NCBI RefSeq assembly: GCF_964340395.1
Contig: NC_135556.1
Span: 5,001,501-5,065,500, forward strand
Reading direction: 5' to 3'
DNA length: 64,000 nucleotides
Source of the DNA: Glandiceps talaboti
Taxonomy: Eukaryota; Hemichordata; Enteropneusta; Spengelidae
This document shows, piece by piece, positions 48,201-59,151 of the stretch. Each line of letters begins with the position of its first letter. Within the stretch, counting starts at the first letter, position 1. The translations under genes and the position numbers were made by a program. The notes below the pieces were generated by a model. That model made no database searches. It saw nothing but the letters and a program-made list of their open reading frames with translations, and was not told the origin of the DNA.

Positions 48201-50308
48201 TGCCTACAGATATAACAAAATTCTAGTAGAGAACAAAATCCCCAGTTTTGGACAAAAATTACATAACCTTCCCTGATGCATATAACTGTATAGGTATTCA
48301 CTCGGTGTGAATGAATTTATTTGTATTAGTACAGCAACTGTGAGTTCAATCACTGGTAATAAATACTAATTGTTCTACTGATTAGTGAATTACAGAATAG
48401 AGTTCCACACTCCATTCAAGTCAAAGTACCATCCCCCATCTCAATTGTCTGCATACAATAGATACTCTAATACCATACACTGGCTATGCATTTTGTATTC
48501 TGTTCCCTTGTTCCAAACAACAGATATGTGTATGCTGGAATCTTTCCAACCCGGAATCCATGTGGTCCTGTTTTACACAAAAGACCTGTCTTTTAGTGGG
48601 TATGGGTACTAGGCTAAGATACTCATTCTTTCTCCCCCCCCCCCCCCCTCGTCCAATGAAATAAATTGGATTTCATGCTAACTGGCAAGCATTGAATATC
48701 TTAATTAAAGTTGCACTGTAAAAATAGACAGCATGGTCTCTAGACTACAAATGGACAGTCTTCACTTATCTCTGCGGGTTCTATAGTTTGTTTTAATTTT
48801 CTTTCTCTCCAAAGGCTTTATTCTGGCAGTGAATAATCCCACCCAGACTGAAACAGGTCTTATACATATCACGAAATGGTCAATTGTAATATGAAGATGA
48901 TCAGTGAAATGTCAATCAAATATTGGAAGTAAAAATTGTAATGCATCACATATTGGTTGTAAAATGTTGACACACCTAAATAATTATGTTTCAGAGGGGC
49001 TCATAAATTTGAAATATTTAGGGTTGCCTAGTAGTGGATAAAATTTAGTTTGCAAAGGGTTGGTCTCAAAATTAACAATCTTATGGTTTGGAAAATATAA
49101 AAGTTTATCAAATTTCACAATGATGCATGTTCCTTTTGTTGTATTGTAATTTCTAAATGGATGCAGTATGTAAAAGGTGTGTGGTTAAAACAATCAGTGA
49201 TTTTGAGACAATGGGTTGTACAGTTACCTTATAAAACCTTGAATGAAGTACAGGCAGTATTTCTGACACCCAATAAATTATTACTGATTACAATTCATAA
49301 TTATGTTGTTTATCTACTCTCACATTTTTTTAAAAACATTTTAACTGCCATTAAGATTTATTTTAGTATCATTTCCATTTATTCAACACAATACCTGAAG
49401 TCTTAAGAAGCCTGTCTCTTAAAGCACTTTGATTGAAAAGTTCAAAATCCTAATGGGATGACATCATAGTAAAAATATCAGCACACAGGTCAATGATTCT
49501 CCCGAGTTCATCACATTCCTGTTGTCTGTGGATCTTGCTGTTGTCACATTGTTAGGTTGCTAATTTGGACTTCGGTCTAATTCTCAACATTATTGACTCA
49601 GTTTAAGAAAGTTTGGAAAAATCAACGTGATATGACACTCCTCTCTCCATAAAGAACGGGATAGGATATTTTCTTCCCTAGTAGCATTTGAATGACTAAT
49701 ACCTATGGCTAGTATGGGATTACTTTACGAGCCCATTCCTTGTTTCAGCATTGCCGACATGACATGACAGCACACTGACTCATTAACAGTCGACGGTCGA
49801 TCCCCTTGCCTATAATTTATAAAACGCACAAATTTGGCAAATTAGCAATTTGTTCGTACTGGCTAGCGGATTCCCAAATGTTAGTCCATGCTCAGGTGTA
49901 AATTTATGCACGATGGTGGAACCGCCCTTTTCATGAACCATTCAACGAGGCAAAGCGAATGACAACATCAAGATACGAAAGCAAGCATGCGTATCGAAGC
50001 TTTCATTTCGCCAACTTTCAATTTCTTCGATAAATTTTGAATTATTATCTCAGTAATAAATAAACAGCTGATTGATTCCTCCTCTCTTGTACTGATATCT
50101 TAGTTTGAGATGTACAATGTCTGCGACTAGTCTGTCAGAATGCGATCGACTTACTTTTGGCAGCATTGAGAAGAGCCTTGCACTCCTTGATCAACTGCTT
50201 GATTGCATGATTAGTCCGCTCCAACTCTTGTTCGTGTGAGTGAAGATTTTCACGGAAGTATGGACTGTCCAGGTGACAGTCACTAAATTCCAAAGGTAAC
50301 AGGCCCAT
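1475..50308 (-). CDS. Graf: GRAF/oligophrenin-family BAR-PH-RhoGAP gene, 22 coding exons, 3' end off window
   Basis: Gene-level entry; exons are listed separately. Joined exons give about 714 residues with continuous phase. Order: BAR domain (residues 1 to about 250, starting [16 protein letters not shown]), PH domain (about 268-368, from GYLFIFEK to LWLEAMDG), RhoGAP domain (about 382-565) with the arginine finger Arg411 in [10 protein letters not shown], then a Pro/Gln-rich and Ser-rich linker (566-714). The family binds curved and PS/PIP2-containing membranes through BAR-PH and stimulates GTP hydrolysis by RhoA/Cdc42, acting in endocytosis, adhesion and actin control. Identity rests on residue-level similarity to vertebrate ARHGAP26/10/42 and OPHN1. 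The GAP sequence [12 protein letters not shown] is closest to GRAF, while YFRNLPEP recalls OPHN1, so this may be the single pre-duplication invertebrate gene. The SH3 domain of GRAF is not found and should lie left of the window. Introns: 2 is 17.6 kb, 3 is 9.9 kb, 1 is 3.7 kb. Confidence 0.93.
1551..4214 (-). other. RhoGAP intron 21
   Basis: 2.7 kb without a recognisable exon, domain or clear repeat on either strand. A small duplication, ACATTTCAAAACATAATTAAAG, occurs twice at about 3575-3625. Confidence 0.6.
4215..4346 (-). CDS. Graf: RhoGAP coding exon 21 (Ser-rich linker) with two in-phase donors
   Basis: Encodes [21 protein letters not shown] followed by a Ser/Thr-rich run to KKNHSNP. 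The acceptor is TTTCTACAG. The donor CCGG|GTAAGA gives phase 1 and joins exon 22. A second donor CTGG|GTAAGG (exon end 4179) adds 12 codons in the same phase. With neither used, the frame stops at 4144 after [10 protein letters not shown]. Confidence 0.82.
4430..4725. repeat. G-depleted (CTAACTCACTC)-like tract
   Basis: Degenerate CTAACTCACTCC/CCAACCC repeats almost free of G on the plus strand over about 300 bp. On the RhoGAP strand it is a GTTAG/GTGAG-rich run. It lies in intron 20. Confidence 0.8.
5264..5686. mobile_element. MITE with TTAA-flanked inverted ends
   Basis: The ends read TTAAAGGGGAACGCCACTCC and, in reverse complement, TTAAAGGGGAACACCACTGC. The inverted similarity extends for about 110 bp (TTTTCATA..TGTGGGTTCTGGA). 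TTAA at both ends suggests a piggyBac-type target site. Related decayed sequence is at about 960-1410, with a short piece at 52529-52580. Confidence 0.78.
5873..6113 (-). CDS. Graf: RhoGAP coding exon 20 (Pro/Gln-rich linker)
   Basis: Starts [15 protein letters not shown], matching IFNTVPDMP just after the GAP domain of GRAF. It then becomes Pro/Thr/Gln-rich ([24 protein letters not shown]), with SH3-binding PxxP motifs. The acceptor is GCTTCAG and the donor GGAG|GTATAT, phase 0 to 1. Confidence 0.9.
6305..6455. mobile_element. Foldback family copy 1 (GTGACAAGGCCCTTTAGGTCAC)
   Basis: Contains two direct copies of GTGACAAGGCCCTTTAGGTC and ends AGCTGAATGAAAGAAAATATT, the shared terminal sequence of this family. 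Confidence 0.65.
6755..6914 (-). CDS. Graf: RhoGAP coding exon 19 (GAP C-terminal half)
   Basis: Encodes [40 protein letters not shown] and [14 protein letters not shown]. It contains the conserved NLM..N..V.FGP block, including the Asn that contacts the GTPase. The acceptor is TTTTGACAG and the donor AAG|GTAACT, phase 2 to 0. Confidence 0.96.
7248..7412 (-). CDS. Graf: RhoGAP coding exon 18 (GAP)
   Basis: Encodes 55 residues from [20 protein letters not shown] to LIGHLR, with the RhoGAP LPEPL motif and the IHxLVxxxPExNxxML helix. The acceptor is TTGACAG and the donor GACG|GTAAGT, phase 2/2. Confidence 0.96.
7583..7670 (-). CDS. Graf: RhoGAP coding exon 17 (GAP)
   Basis: Encodes [21 protein letters not shown] then TSALKNYF. 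[16 protein letters not shown] is strongly conserved across GRAF/OPHN1. The acceptor is TTGGCAG and the donor TTAG|GTTAGT, phase 1 to 2. Confidence 0.95.
7812..8140. mobile_element. MITE-like foldback element, about 330 bp
   Basis: Long inverted arms: TTTGATACAACC..AGAAACCAATAAGAAACT on the left pairs with AGTTTCTTATTGGTTTCTGC..TTGTATCAAA on the right. Pairing continues imperfectly through AGCAAGATTG and AAAATGAAAT. No ORF. It lies in RhoGAP intron 16. Confidence 0.8.
8368..8442 (-). CDS. Graf: RhoGAP coding exon 16 (arginine finger)
   Basis: Encodes [21 protein letters not shown] to GMCL. Arg411 of GLYR is the catalytic arginine finger that RhoGAPs insert into the GTPase active site; it is intact. 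The acceptor is CGTTACAG and the donor CTAG|GTAAGT, phase 1/1. Confidence 0.96.
8443..10009 (-). other. RhoGAP introns 15 and 14 around exon 15
   Basis: Apart from exon 15 (9005-9067), nothing coding is seen. There is an AAAATA run at about 9309-9327 and a C-poor, unstructured remainder. CATAGACCCTCCA at about 9926 also occurs at about 41496 and resembles 61152. Confidence 0.5.
9005..9067 (-). CDS. Graf: RhoGAP coding exon 15 (GAP start)
   Basis: Encodes [21 protein letters not shown] plus one base, matching LDSIGFSIIRKCIHAVETRG at the RhoGAP domain N-terminus. The acceptor is CTTTATAG and the donor AGGG|GTAAGT, phase 1/1. Confidence 0.95.
10010..10049 (-). CDS. Graf: RhoGAP coding exon 14 (PH-GAP linker)
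   Basis: A 40-nt exon encoding [13 protein letters not shown] plus one base, in the position of VYNSNKDSQSEG of GRAF. The acceptor is ATCATAG and the donor GAGA|GTAAGT, phase 0 to 1. Phase continuity with both neighbours supports it. Confidence 0.87.
10472..10550 (-). CDS. Graf: RhoGAP coding exon 13 (PH C-terminus)
   Basis: Encodes [19 protein letters not shown] followed by EAMDGKEP. This is the PH C-terminal helix with its conserved Trp and the family-typical EAMDGKEP. The acceptor is TTGTTTAG and the donor CCA|GTAAGT, phase 2 to 0. Confidence 0.95.
11041..11224. repeat. 32-bp minisatellite starting at the exon 12 donor
   Basis: Five full 32-bp units (GGTTACTCCTAACATTGATC...) plus a 24-bp partial one whose edge is at intron position +3 of exon 12. 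The full units read AATATGTGATC where the real donor reads GGTATGTGATC, so they lack the GT and are not donor decoys. Confidence 0.95.
11227..11283 (-). CDS. Graf: RhoGAP coding exon 12 (PH domain); donor abuts a 32-bp tandem array
   Basis: Encodes [19 protein letters not shown] plus two bases, matching RRKTDSIEKRFCFDV. The acceptor is ATTGCAG and the donor AAAG|GTATGTG, phase 2/2. Intron bases from +3 onward are the truncated first unit of the array at 11041-11224. Confidence 0.95.
11617..11709. repeat. (CA)n microsatellite
   Basis: (AC)n from 11617 to about 11678, then ACCTCCCACCCCCACCCC and a further short (AC)n. It gives spurious His-Thr and Cys-Val open frames on both strands. Confidence 0.98.
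11816..11951 (-). CDS. Graf: RhoGAP coding exon 11 (PH domain)
   Basis: Encodes [19 protein letters not shown] to NITSCV. The W-V-K-H-Y-C core is diagnostic for GRAF/OPHN1 PH domains. The acceptor is GTATTTCAG and the donor TCAG|GTAAGT, phase 1 to 2. Confidence 0.95.
12233..12350. mobile_element. Foldback family copy 2
   Basis: Starts CAATATTTTTCTTCATTCAG, the reverse complement of the family end. It has inverted arms around GTCACTACTCGTCTAGCAACTCATAGTGAC, with a C-run expanded at 12316. Confidence 0.65.
12530..12790. repeat. Interspersed repeat copy (pair with 14180-14400)
   Basis: Shares in order ATTACACAAGTGG, AATCAAGAT..AAACA, ACTGCAAGATCA, AAGTCATCAGAAA and GTGAGTACAA with 14180-14400. 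It is a dispersed, non-coding family; ends are uncertain. Confidence 0.6.
12882..12948 (-). CDS. Graf: RhoGAP coding exon 10 (BAR-PH junction)
   Basis: Encodes [20 protein letters not shown] then EK. GYLF starts the first strand of the PH domain (GYLYVQEK in GRAF). The acceptor is ATTGACAG and the donor AAAC|GTATGT, phase 0 to 1. Confidence 0.92.
13682..13744 (-). CDS. Graf: RhoGAP coding exon 9 (BAR end)
   Basis: Encodes [20 protein letters not shown] plus E, matching TRxxFxxTRxExESLMKKMKE. The acceptor is TTCACAG and the donor GAA|GTAAGT, phase 0/0. Confidence 0.94.
13963..14032. repeat. 70-bp perfect spacerless palindrome
   Basis: AAAATATTGGACATAAAGTC... is identical to its own reverse complement over 70 bp, centred on ACATGT at about 13997, with no mismatch and no loop. 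It lies in RhoGAP intron 8. The sequence after it (GACACTGAAGAAGGTAACCA) resembles LINE/Penelope-type repeat ends. Confidence 0.97.
14180..14400. repeat. Interspersed repeat copy (pair with 12530-12790)
   Basis: Second copy, in intron 8, beginning TGACAATTGAGGTTTTG and ending TACTGTGAGTACAATTTAAACC. About 70-75% similar by eye. Confidence 0.6.
14592..14653 (-). CDS. Graf: RhoGAP coding exon 8 (BAR)
   Basis: Encodes [21 protein letters not shown], equivalent to GYELxxDFxxxxxQLxxxIQN of GRAF. The acceptor is CTTGACAG and the donor AAT|GTAAGT, phase 1 to 0. Confidence 0.93.
15290..15660. repeat. Degenerate tandem repeat, roughly 90-100 bp units
   Basis: GACAGGTCTATTGTAATAATTG, TTGATAGAGGGCACTATTC and GTGAACAGAGCAAT-like words recur four or five times with indels. 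It lies in RhoGAP intron 8. Confidence 0.7.
15978..16082 (-). other. Graf: Candidate optional 35-codon extension of exon 7
   Basis: Between the main exon 7 donor and a second donor CTGG|GTAACA the frame is open and both donors are phase 1. The added peptide would be GMSRHNII, five pentapeptides ([25 protein letters not shown]), then RLG. If neither donor is used, the frame stops at about 15949. Transcript evidence is needed; the main donor fits the family without it. Confidence 0.35.
15986..16060. repeat. 15-bp x 5 tandem array just inside intron 7
   Basis: Five exact-length 15-bp units of the form CCATACATGGGTGTA on the plus strand, starting 22 nt inside the intron. On the gene strand each unit reads Thr-Pro-Met-Tyr-Gly in the exon 7 frame. 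Confidence 0.95.
16083..16125 (-). CDS. Graf: RhoGAP coding exon 7 (BAR), possible alternative donor
   Basis: Encodes [14 protein letters not shown] plus one base, aligning with the family LLAFLxGLFTFYHxG. The acceptor is TTCCTACAG and the donor CAAG|GTATGT, phase 0 to 1. A second GT donor 105 nt downstream (exon end 15978) is in the same phase and the interval has no stop codon. Confidence 0.92.
16442..17277. repeat. 44-bp x 19 minisatellite carrying the exon 6 splice donor
   Basis: Nineteen units of 44 bp (about 836 bp) in two main variants (AGATAGGAGA and AGCTAGGTGA types), with a rarer GGTGCATACTGGATG subtype. On the gene strand every unit contains GTAGAAACA|GTAAGTT unchanged: the last 9 bases of exon 6 plus its donor. 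The unit nearest exon 6 is the real donor; the other 18 lie downstream as potential decoys. Confidence 0.97.
17270..17380 (-). CDS. Graf: RhoGAP coding exon 6 (BAR); its donor lies inside a minisatellite
   Basis: Encodes 37 residues from [12 protein letters not shown] to [14 protein letters not shown], matching the family QEVQExxxFEFVEP segment with Thr for Pro at the last codon. The acceptor is TTACGTAG. The donor GTAGAAACA|GTAAGTT is the first unit, in transcription order, of the 44-bp tandem array that fills the start of intron 6. Only the final 9 exon bases belong to the repeat. Confidence 0.93.
17712..17813 (-). CDS. Graf: RhoGAP coding exon 5 (BAR)
   Basis: Encodes 34 residues, [20 protein letters not shown] followed by [14 protein letters not shown]. 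The LSSKKKExxLQE motif is conserved in the family. The acceptor is TTTGTAG and the donor GAA|GTAAGT, phase 0/0. Confidence 0.95.
17918..18099. repeat. (TG)n + (TATG)n compound microsatellite
   Basis: (GT)n for about 70 bp, a short ATGTACTAG spacer, then (ATGT)n to 18099. RhoGAP intron 4. Confidence 0.98.
18357..18428 (-). CDS. Graf: RhoGAP coding exon 4 (BAR)
   Basis: Encodes 24 residues including [14 protein letters not shown], a hallmark of GRAF/OPHN1 BAR domains (PLExFRKEQIG). The acceptor is GTTTCAG and the donor AAG|GTGAGT, phase 0/0. Confidence 0.95.
20640..21900. repeat. 151-bp satellite, about 8 units, with 302-bp higher order
   Basis: The word CTGAGTTATGGCTTTGGACA recurs at about 20721, 20873, 21024, 21175, 21326, 21477, 21627 and 21777 (spacing 150-152). 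Alternate units differ by GGAAAATTC/GGGAAATTC and GGATCG/GGATTG, giving a dimer that repeats almost exactly (20873-21174 and 21175-21476). Each unit holds the near-palindrome GGCTGCCAGGCAGCC. The last units decay into a GACGGACG-type tail. Confidence 0.95.
21935..21992. repeat. GGAC-rich simple repeat
   Basis: GGACGGACGCACGGACGGAC-type sequence at the end of the 151-bp satellite, preceded by AATCGGTCCAGGCATCTCC. This combination commonly terminates such satellites in marine invertebrate genomes (general knowledge). Confidence 0.9.
22004..22193. mobile_element. Foldback element nested in the composite element
   Basis: Two roughly 80-nt arms, left GAATATCCTTGTACTGTGCA..., right GCGCACAGTACAAGGATATT... 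in reverse complement, pair almost throughout. The loop is near CGCCCCGGGCTTTGCGAAAAC and the arms share TTGACGTGTGACTGC. It is GC-richer than the surroundings. Confidence 0.85.
24092..24185. repeat. (ATGT)n microsatellite
   Basis: Uninterrupted ATGT tetranucleotide run of more than 90 bp in RhoGAP intron 3. Confidence 0.98.
25510..25812. repeat. 52-bp x 6 minisatellite
   Basis: GTACAGGTTAGGTCTGGTTA followed by GCACTAATTTTTCTACAGTG recurs every 52 bp from 25531 to 25800 with very few differences. RhoGAP intron 3. Confidence 0.95.
26822..27190 (-). mobile_element. tRNA-derived SINE
   Basis: On the minus strand it starts GATGGTTAAATTGTTAGAGTGGTCAGC (A-box-like, 27153-27168). The B box GGTTCAAGCC follows at 27117-27126, then a body containing CAAAACGCTTTGGGACAGCG in the same orientation and an AAAAATATTATTATTATTA tail. 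Box spacing fits a pol III promoter. The family is unnamed here. Confidence 0.7.
28010..28158. mobile_element. Foldback family copy 3
   Basis: The left arm AAATATTTTTCTTTGTTCAG..GTGACC..CTTGTCACTAC pairs with GTAGTGAC..GGTCAC..CTGAATGAAGAAAAATAT on the right. This is the best-preserved copy, and it defines about 65-bp arms. Confidence 0.75.
28166..28510. repeat. 30-bp minisatellite near RhoGAP exon 3
   Basis: Units such as CATGACAGCATAGCATGGTA plus CATGGCACTA repeat about ten times, regular at 30 bp toward the right end and longer on the left. It lies about 160 bp downstream of the exon 3 donor in the gene's direction. Confidence 0.9.
28669..28730 (-). CDS. Graf: RhoGAP coding exon 3 (BAR)
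   Basis: Encodes [21 protein letters not shown], matching the family motif SLQEFxxxLxxxEDERxRM. The acceptor is CCTACAG and the donor ATG|GTAAGC, phase 1 to 0. The frame stays open past the donor for about 79 codons (see findings). Confidence 0.93.
28849..29122. repeat. 23-bp minisatellite, 10-11 units
   Basis: CTAGAGGCTGTCCATAACTTAGT is repeated ten times, some units with an extra A or an ACATGTA insert. The last unit is degenerate (TCGACAGGTTGTCG). RhoGAP intron 2, upstream of exon 3. Confidence 0.95.
29123..29150. repeat. 28-bp perfect palindrome
   Basis: TTTGAATCTCAAGATCTTGA... equals its reverse complement, with no spacer. It adjoins the end of the 23-bp array. Confidence 0.9.
29279..29422. 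repeat. 72-bp tandem duplication
   Basis: TAGAGGTTTTTTTAACCTCA through GTCTGCAGGAA occurs twice back to back, with one T-run length difference, so it is recent. Confidence 0.95.
33100..33460. repeat. Degenerate repeat with GTAAAATCT / CATTTTACCAGG words
   Basis: Four or five decayed units of about 80 bp with GTAAAATCTA, then CAGTCATTTTACCAGGGTTC. The same words occur inside 1040-1190 and weakly at 63640-63735, so the unit may come from a dispersed element. Confidence 0.55.
35991..36075. repeat. (CAGA)n(CTGA)n(GGGT)n compound tetranucleotide
   Basis: CAGACAGA turns into CTGACTGACTGA and then GGGTGGGTGGGT within 85 bp, three tetranucleotide phases in series. RhoGAP intron 2. Confidence 0.97.
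36905..37365. repeat. 52-53-bp x 9 minisatellite
   Basis: GCTAGCTGGTGGCCCAAAGA followed by TATGTGGCTAATAGACCAGT recurs nine times with two sub-variants (ATATGTGGCTAAT and ATTATGTGGCTC[AG]C) in mixed order. RhoGAP intron 2. Confidence 0.95.
37640..37772. repeat. (GAAA/GA)n + (CA)n with CGCG core
   Basis: A purine tract (GAGAAAGAAAAAGAAAGAAA GAGAGAGA) runs into (AC)n containing ACGCGTGCGCACGCAC, which is alternating purine-pyrimidine throughout. Confidence 0.97.
38520..39400. repeat. 54-bp x about 16 minisatellite, hairpin-forming
   Basis: GGTAGTCTAGATACAATGTT followed by TAGTAGTCTATGTGTCCTGG and ACTACTGCTAATTT. AGTAGTC and GACTACT within each unit are complementary. Diverged single copies lie at 38460-38530, 36340-36430 and 40365-40490. 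Confidence 0.95.
40680..40840. repeat. (GCAC)n/(ATGT)n microsatellite
   Basis: GCACGCACGCAC then GTATGTAC and a long (ATGT)n ending TACGTACGTACG. RhoGAP intron 2. Confidence 0.97.
42389..42397 (+). promoter_or_regulatory. TATA-like box TATTTAAAG
   Basis: Lies 49 bp upstream of the signal-peptide ATG, which would place a start site at about 42418-42424 with a leader under 20 nt. Confidence 0.3.
42438..42521 (+). CDS. Candidate nested gene, exon 1 (signal peptide)
   Basis: ATG opens [20 protein letters not shown] then VQSKDEDI, with a short basic start, a hydrophobic core and a plausible cleavage near VGVQS. It ends ATA|GTGAGT. A TATTTAAAG box lies 49 bp upstream (42389). It is antisense within RhoGAP intron 2. 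I do not recognise the family. Confidence 0.38.
43970..44101 (+). CDS. Candidate nested gene, exon 2 (mature peptide and stop)
   Basis: After the acceptor AACTTTTTCAG the phase-0 frame reads [43 protein letters not shown], stop (43 codons). Joined to 42438-42521 it gives a 71-residue preprotein with two Cys and one NVT sequon in the mature part. Support is limited to the phase match, the signal peptide and splice motifs; additional or different exons are possible. Confidence 0.3.
   Translation, partial: QSLALCKAPNVTLYGILQGIYDMEYFKECQMTGLVYHLSLAKS
45180..45267. repeat. (AC)n microsatellite
   Basis: Pure AC dinucleotide of about 86 bp in RhoGAP intron 2. GCCCATATTTCCATGTAC-like sequence occurs twice just left of it (about 45040 and 45150). 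Confidence 0.98.
45708..46031 (+). other. Unexplained 107-codon ORF in RhoGAP intron 2
   Basis: Reads [20 protein letters not shown] and ends at [12 protein letters not shown]. It is not low-complexity and has no recognisable domain, signal peptide or clear splice partners. It lies on the same strand as the candidate nested gene, 1.6 kb downstream. It may be chance. Confidence 0.15.
46338..46433 (-). CDS. Graf: RhoGAP coding exon 2 (BAR)
   Basis: Encodes [16 protein letters not shown] through TDDEIVI, aligning with the family segment around TDDE. The acceptor is TTTCCAG|AT and the donor ATCG|GTAAGT, phase 1 in and 1 out. It is separated from exon 3 by the largest intron in the gene. Confidence 0.93.
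46434..50154 (-). other. RhoGAP intron 1 (3.7 kb)
   Basis: No exon or clear repeat found, except a poly-C run at 48634-48648. It is AT-rich until about 49.6 kb, then more balanced toward the promoter. Confidence 0.55.
50155..50308 (-). CDS. Graf: RhoGAP coding exon 1 (BAR N-terminus)
   Basis: Residues 1-51, starting [20 protein letters not shown], the near-invariant N-terminus of GRAF and OPHN1 (amphipathic helix plus BAR start). The ATG sits in CCCACCATGG, a strong Kozak context, and no upstream in-frame ATG is seen. The donor is AAAA|GTAAGT and the exon ends in phase 1. Confidence 0.95.
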
Positions 50309-50394
50309 GGTGGGCACTACTGGTAATCACTTTGCGAACAAAAACTCAGACTTTCCAGTAAAAATCGCAGAAAATAACATCAACACGATCCTAA

Positions 50395-50406
50395 CCAAGA
50401 TGGCGC
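50395..50406 (+). promoter_or_regulatory. YY1-like motif CCAAGATGGCGC
   Basis: Matches the core AAnATGGCGGC typical of motifs near start sites of housekeeping genes. It lies 87 bp upstream of the RhoGAP ATG. The same kind of motif recurs at 62410 by the third gene. Confidence 0.45.
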
Positions 50407-50873
50407 TAAACCTTCATACTACGCATGCTCGAAACAGACCAATGTCAAATTTGTACCATCTAGCTCTTCAACTTTGAAAATAACTTCACAAAATCTTGAT
50501 ATTCCATTCAGTGTATTGGTAACAATAAAAATAGCAAAAACATGTTTTTTAACGGAGATGAAATTATGATGATATTTTTTCTTCAGTTAAAATCACGCTA
50601 AGTTGCAAATGCAAAAGTTTTTTTTCTACATGATGAATTATCAGGAACCTAGGTAGCCTCATTGACTGACTTCCACGTTTTTTGTGTGACACACGCAGCT
50701 GGTAAGTGAAATTACTGTAATTTCGGATATTAGTATTTGAGAATCTTAAGATCTTAGATCGTCGTAGGCTTGTTACGCTATGGGTGAAGATTTCTTTGGC
50801 ACATGGTATCGGAGTGTCCAATATAACGACACTGGATTTCGTGTTGATCCGCCACAGTTCTGATTTTGTACTT

Positions 50874-51032
50874 GTAAGTTGTAGTTGACTGCATGAAATT
50901 TTTACACTTTACAGCATCGCAGTAGACAGTACCCGATTCATGTATGTTTCTCTGAAAGTGACATTACTCCAAATTCCACATAATTCATATAATGTATCCA
51001 AGCTGAAATTAGTAGTTTTTAATGTGTTTCAG
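50874..51032 (+). other. Probable ZNF330 5'UTR intron
   Basis: Good donor (GTAAGT at 50874) and acceptor (AATGTGTTTCAG) 35 nt before the ATG. Both fit plus-strand splicing. No coding potential is implied. Confidence 0.5.
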
Positions 51033-51067
51033 TTTTGATAATCACTTATACAAAAATACCAGGAACC

Positions 51068-58420
<7,353 letters not shown>

Positions 58421-58437
58421 ATCTTGGTCATTTTGGA

Positions 58438-58690
58438 ATGGGGGGTGGGGGGGTGGGGGGTGTTTATATGAATAGTACCATGGCTAGCTGTGAGTGGGGT
58501 TGAATATGGATGGGAATGGGGGGGGGGGGTGTTATGAACAGTACCATGGCTAGCTGTGAGTGGGGTTGAATATGGATGGGAATGGGGGGGGGGGGTGTTA
58601 TGAACAGTACCATGGCTAACTGTGAGAGGGTTTAATGGGGATGGGAATGGGGGGGGGGGGTGTTATGAACAGTACCATGACTACCTGTGG
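58438..58690. repeat. G-run tandem repeat in the ZNF330 3'UTR
   Basis: About four units of 64-67 bp containing GTACCATGGCTAGCTGTGAG and a run of 11-13 G, starting 18 bp after the stop. A further G14 run lies at about 58791-58804. On the mRNA strand these are G tracts able to form intermolecular or intramolecular quadruplexes. Confidence 0.9.
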
Positions 58691-58901
58691 GTGGGTTGAT
58701 AGAGGTGGGGAGACAGGATAGGATAAAGACAGGGTGTAGGATATGAACAAAATAATGGCTAGCTATTCTAGGGGTGGATGGGTAGGTGGGTGGGGGGGGG
58801 GGGGTTACAGTAGGGTAAAAGAGAGGAAGGTTGGAATTAGAACAGATAGGAGGCATAGTAGAGTAGAGTGGTGTTTAGACTGTTAGGAACAGGAATGGAT
58901 G

Positions 58902-58907
58902 AATAAA
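58902..58907 (+). terminator. ZNF330: Poly(A) signal AATAAA (ZNF330, proximal)
   Basis: First AATAAA after the stop codon, about 480 nt into the 3'UTR, just past the G-run repeats. The choice between this and the distal signal is unresolved. Confidence 0.4.
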
Positions 58908-59145
58908 GAGAAATGGTGATGTCTTTGTCAGTACAGTATAAAGCTAGTATAAACCACTTAATTTTACAACAATTTTACTCTTTTTCCCCCCATAAAAAAA
59001 TGTTTACAAGTCAAGCAGTATCATATATGCAAGTCAATTTAGTGTGCCATTACATTTTATTTCAAGAAGTAACTTAAGATTTCATTTTACGAATCTCTTG
59101 ATAATATCAGTGTAAATGAGCAAACCATTGCCATGTAAATTGTCA

Positions 59146-59151
59146 AATAAA
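59146..59151 (+). terminator. ZNF330: Poly(A) signal AATAAA (ZNF330, distal)
   Basis: AATAAA followed within 50 nt by a T/GT-rich stretch (GTCTTTGTTGGTGGTAGTGT), as expected for a downstream element. Confidence 0.45.

Larger units (their letters stand above)
50309..51067. promoter_or_regulatory. Putative bidirectional promoter, RhoGAP (-) / ZNF330 (+)
   Basis: The two start codons are divergent and 759 bp apart, with no repeat element between them. A YY1-like word lies at 50395-50406. A donor (CTT|GTAAGT at 50874) and an acceptor (TTTCAG ending 51032) suggest a ZNF330 5'UTR intron, placing its start site upstream of about 50870. Promoter activity is inferred. Confidence 0.55.
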
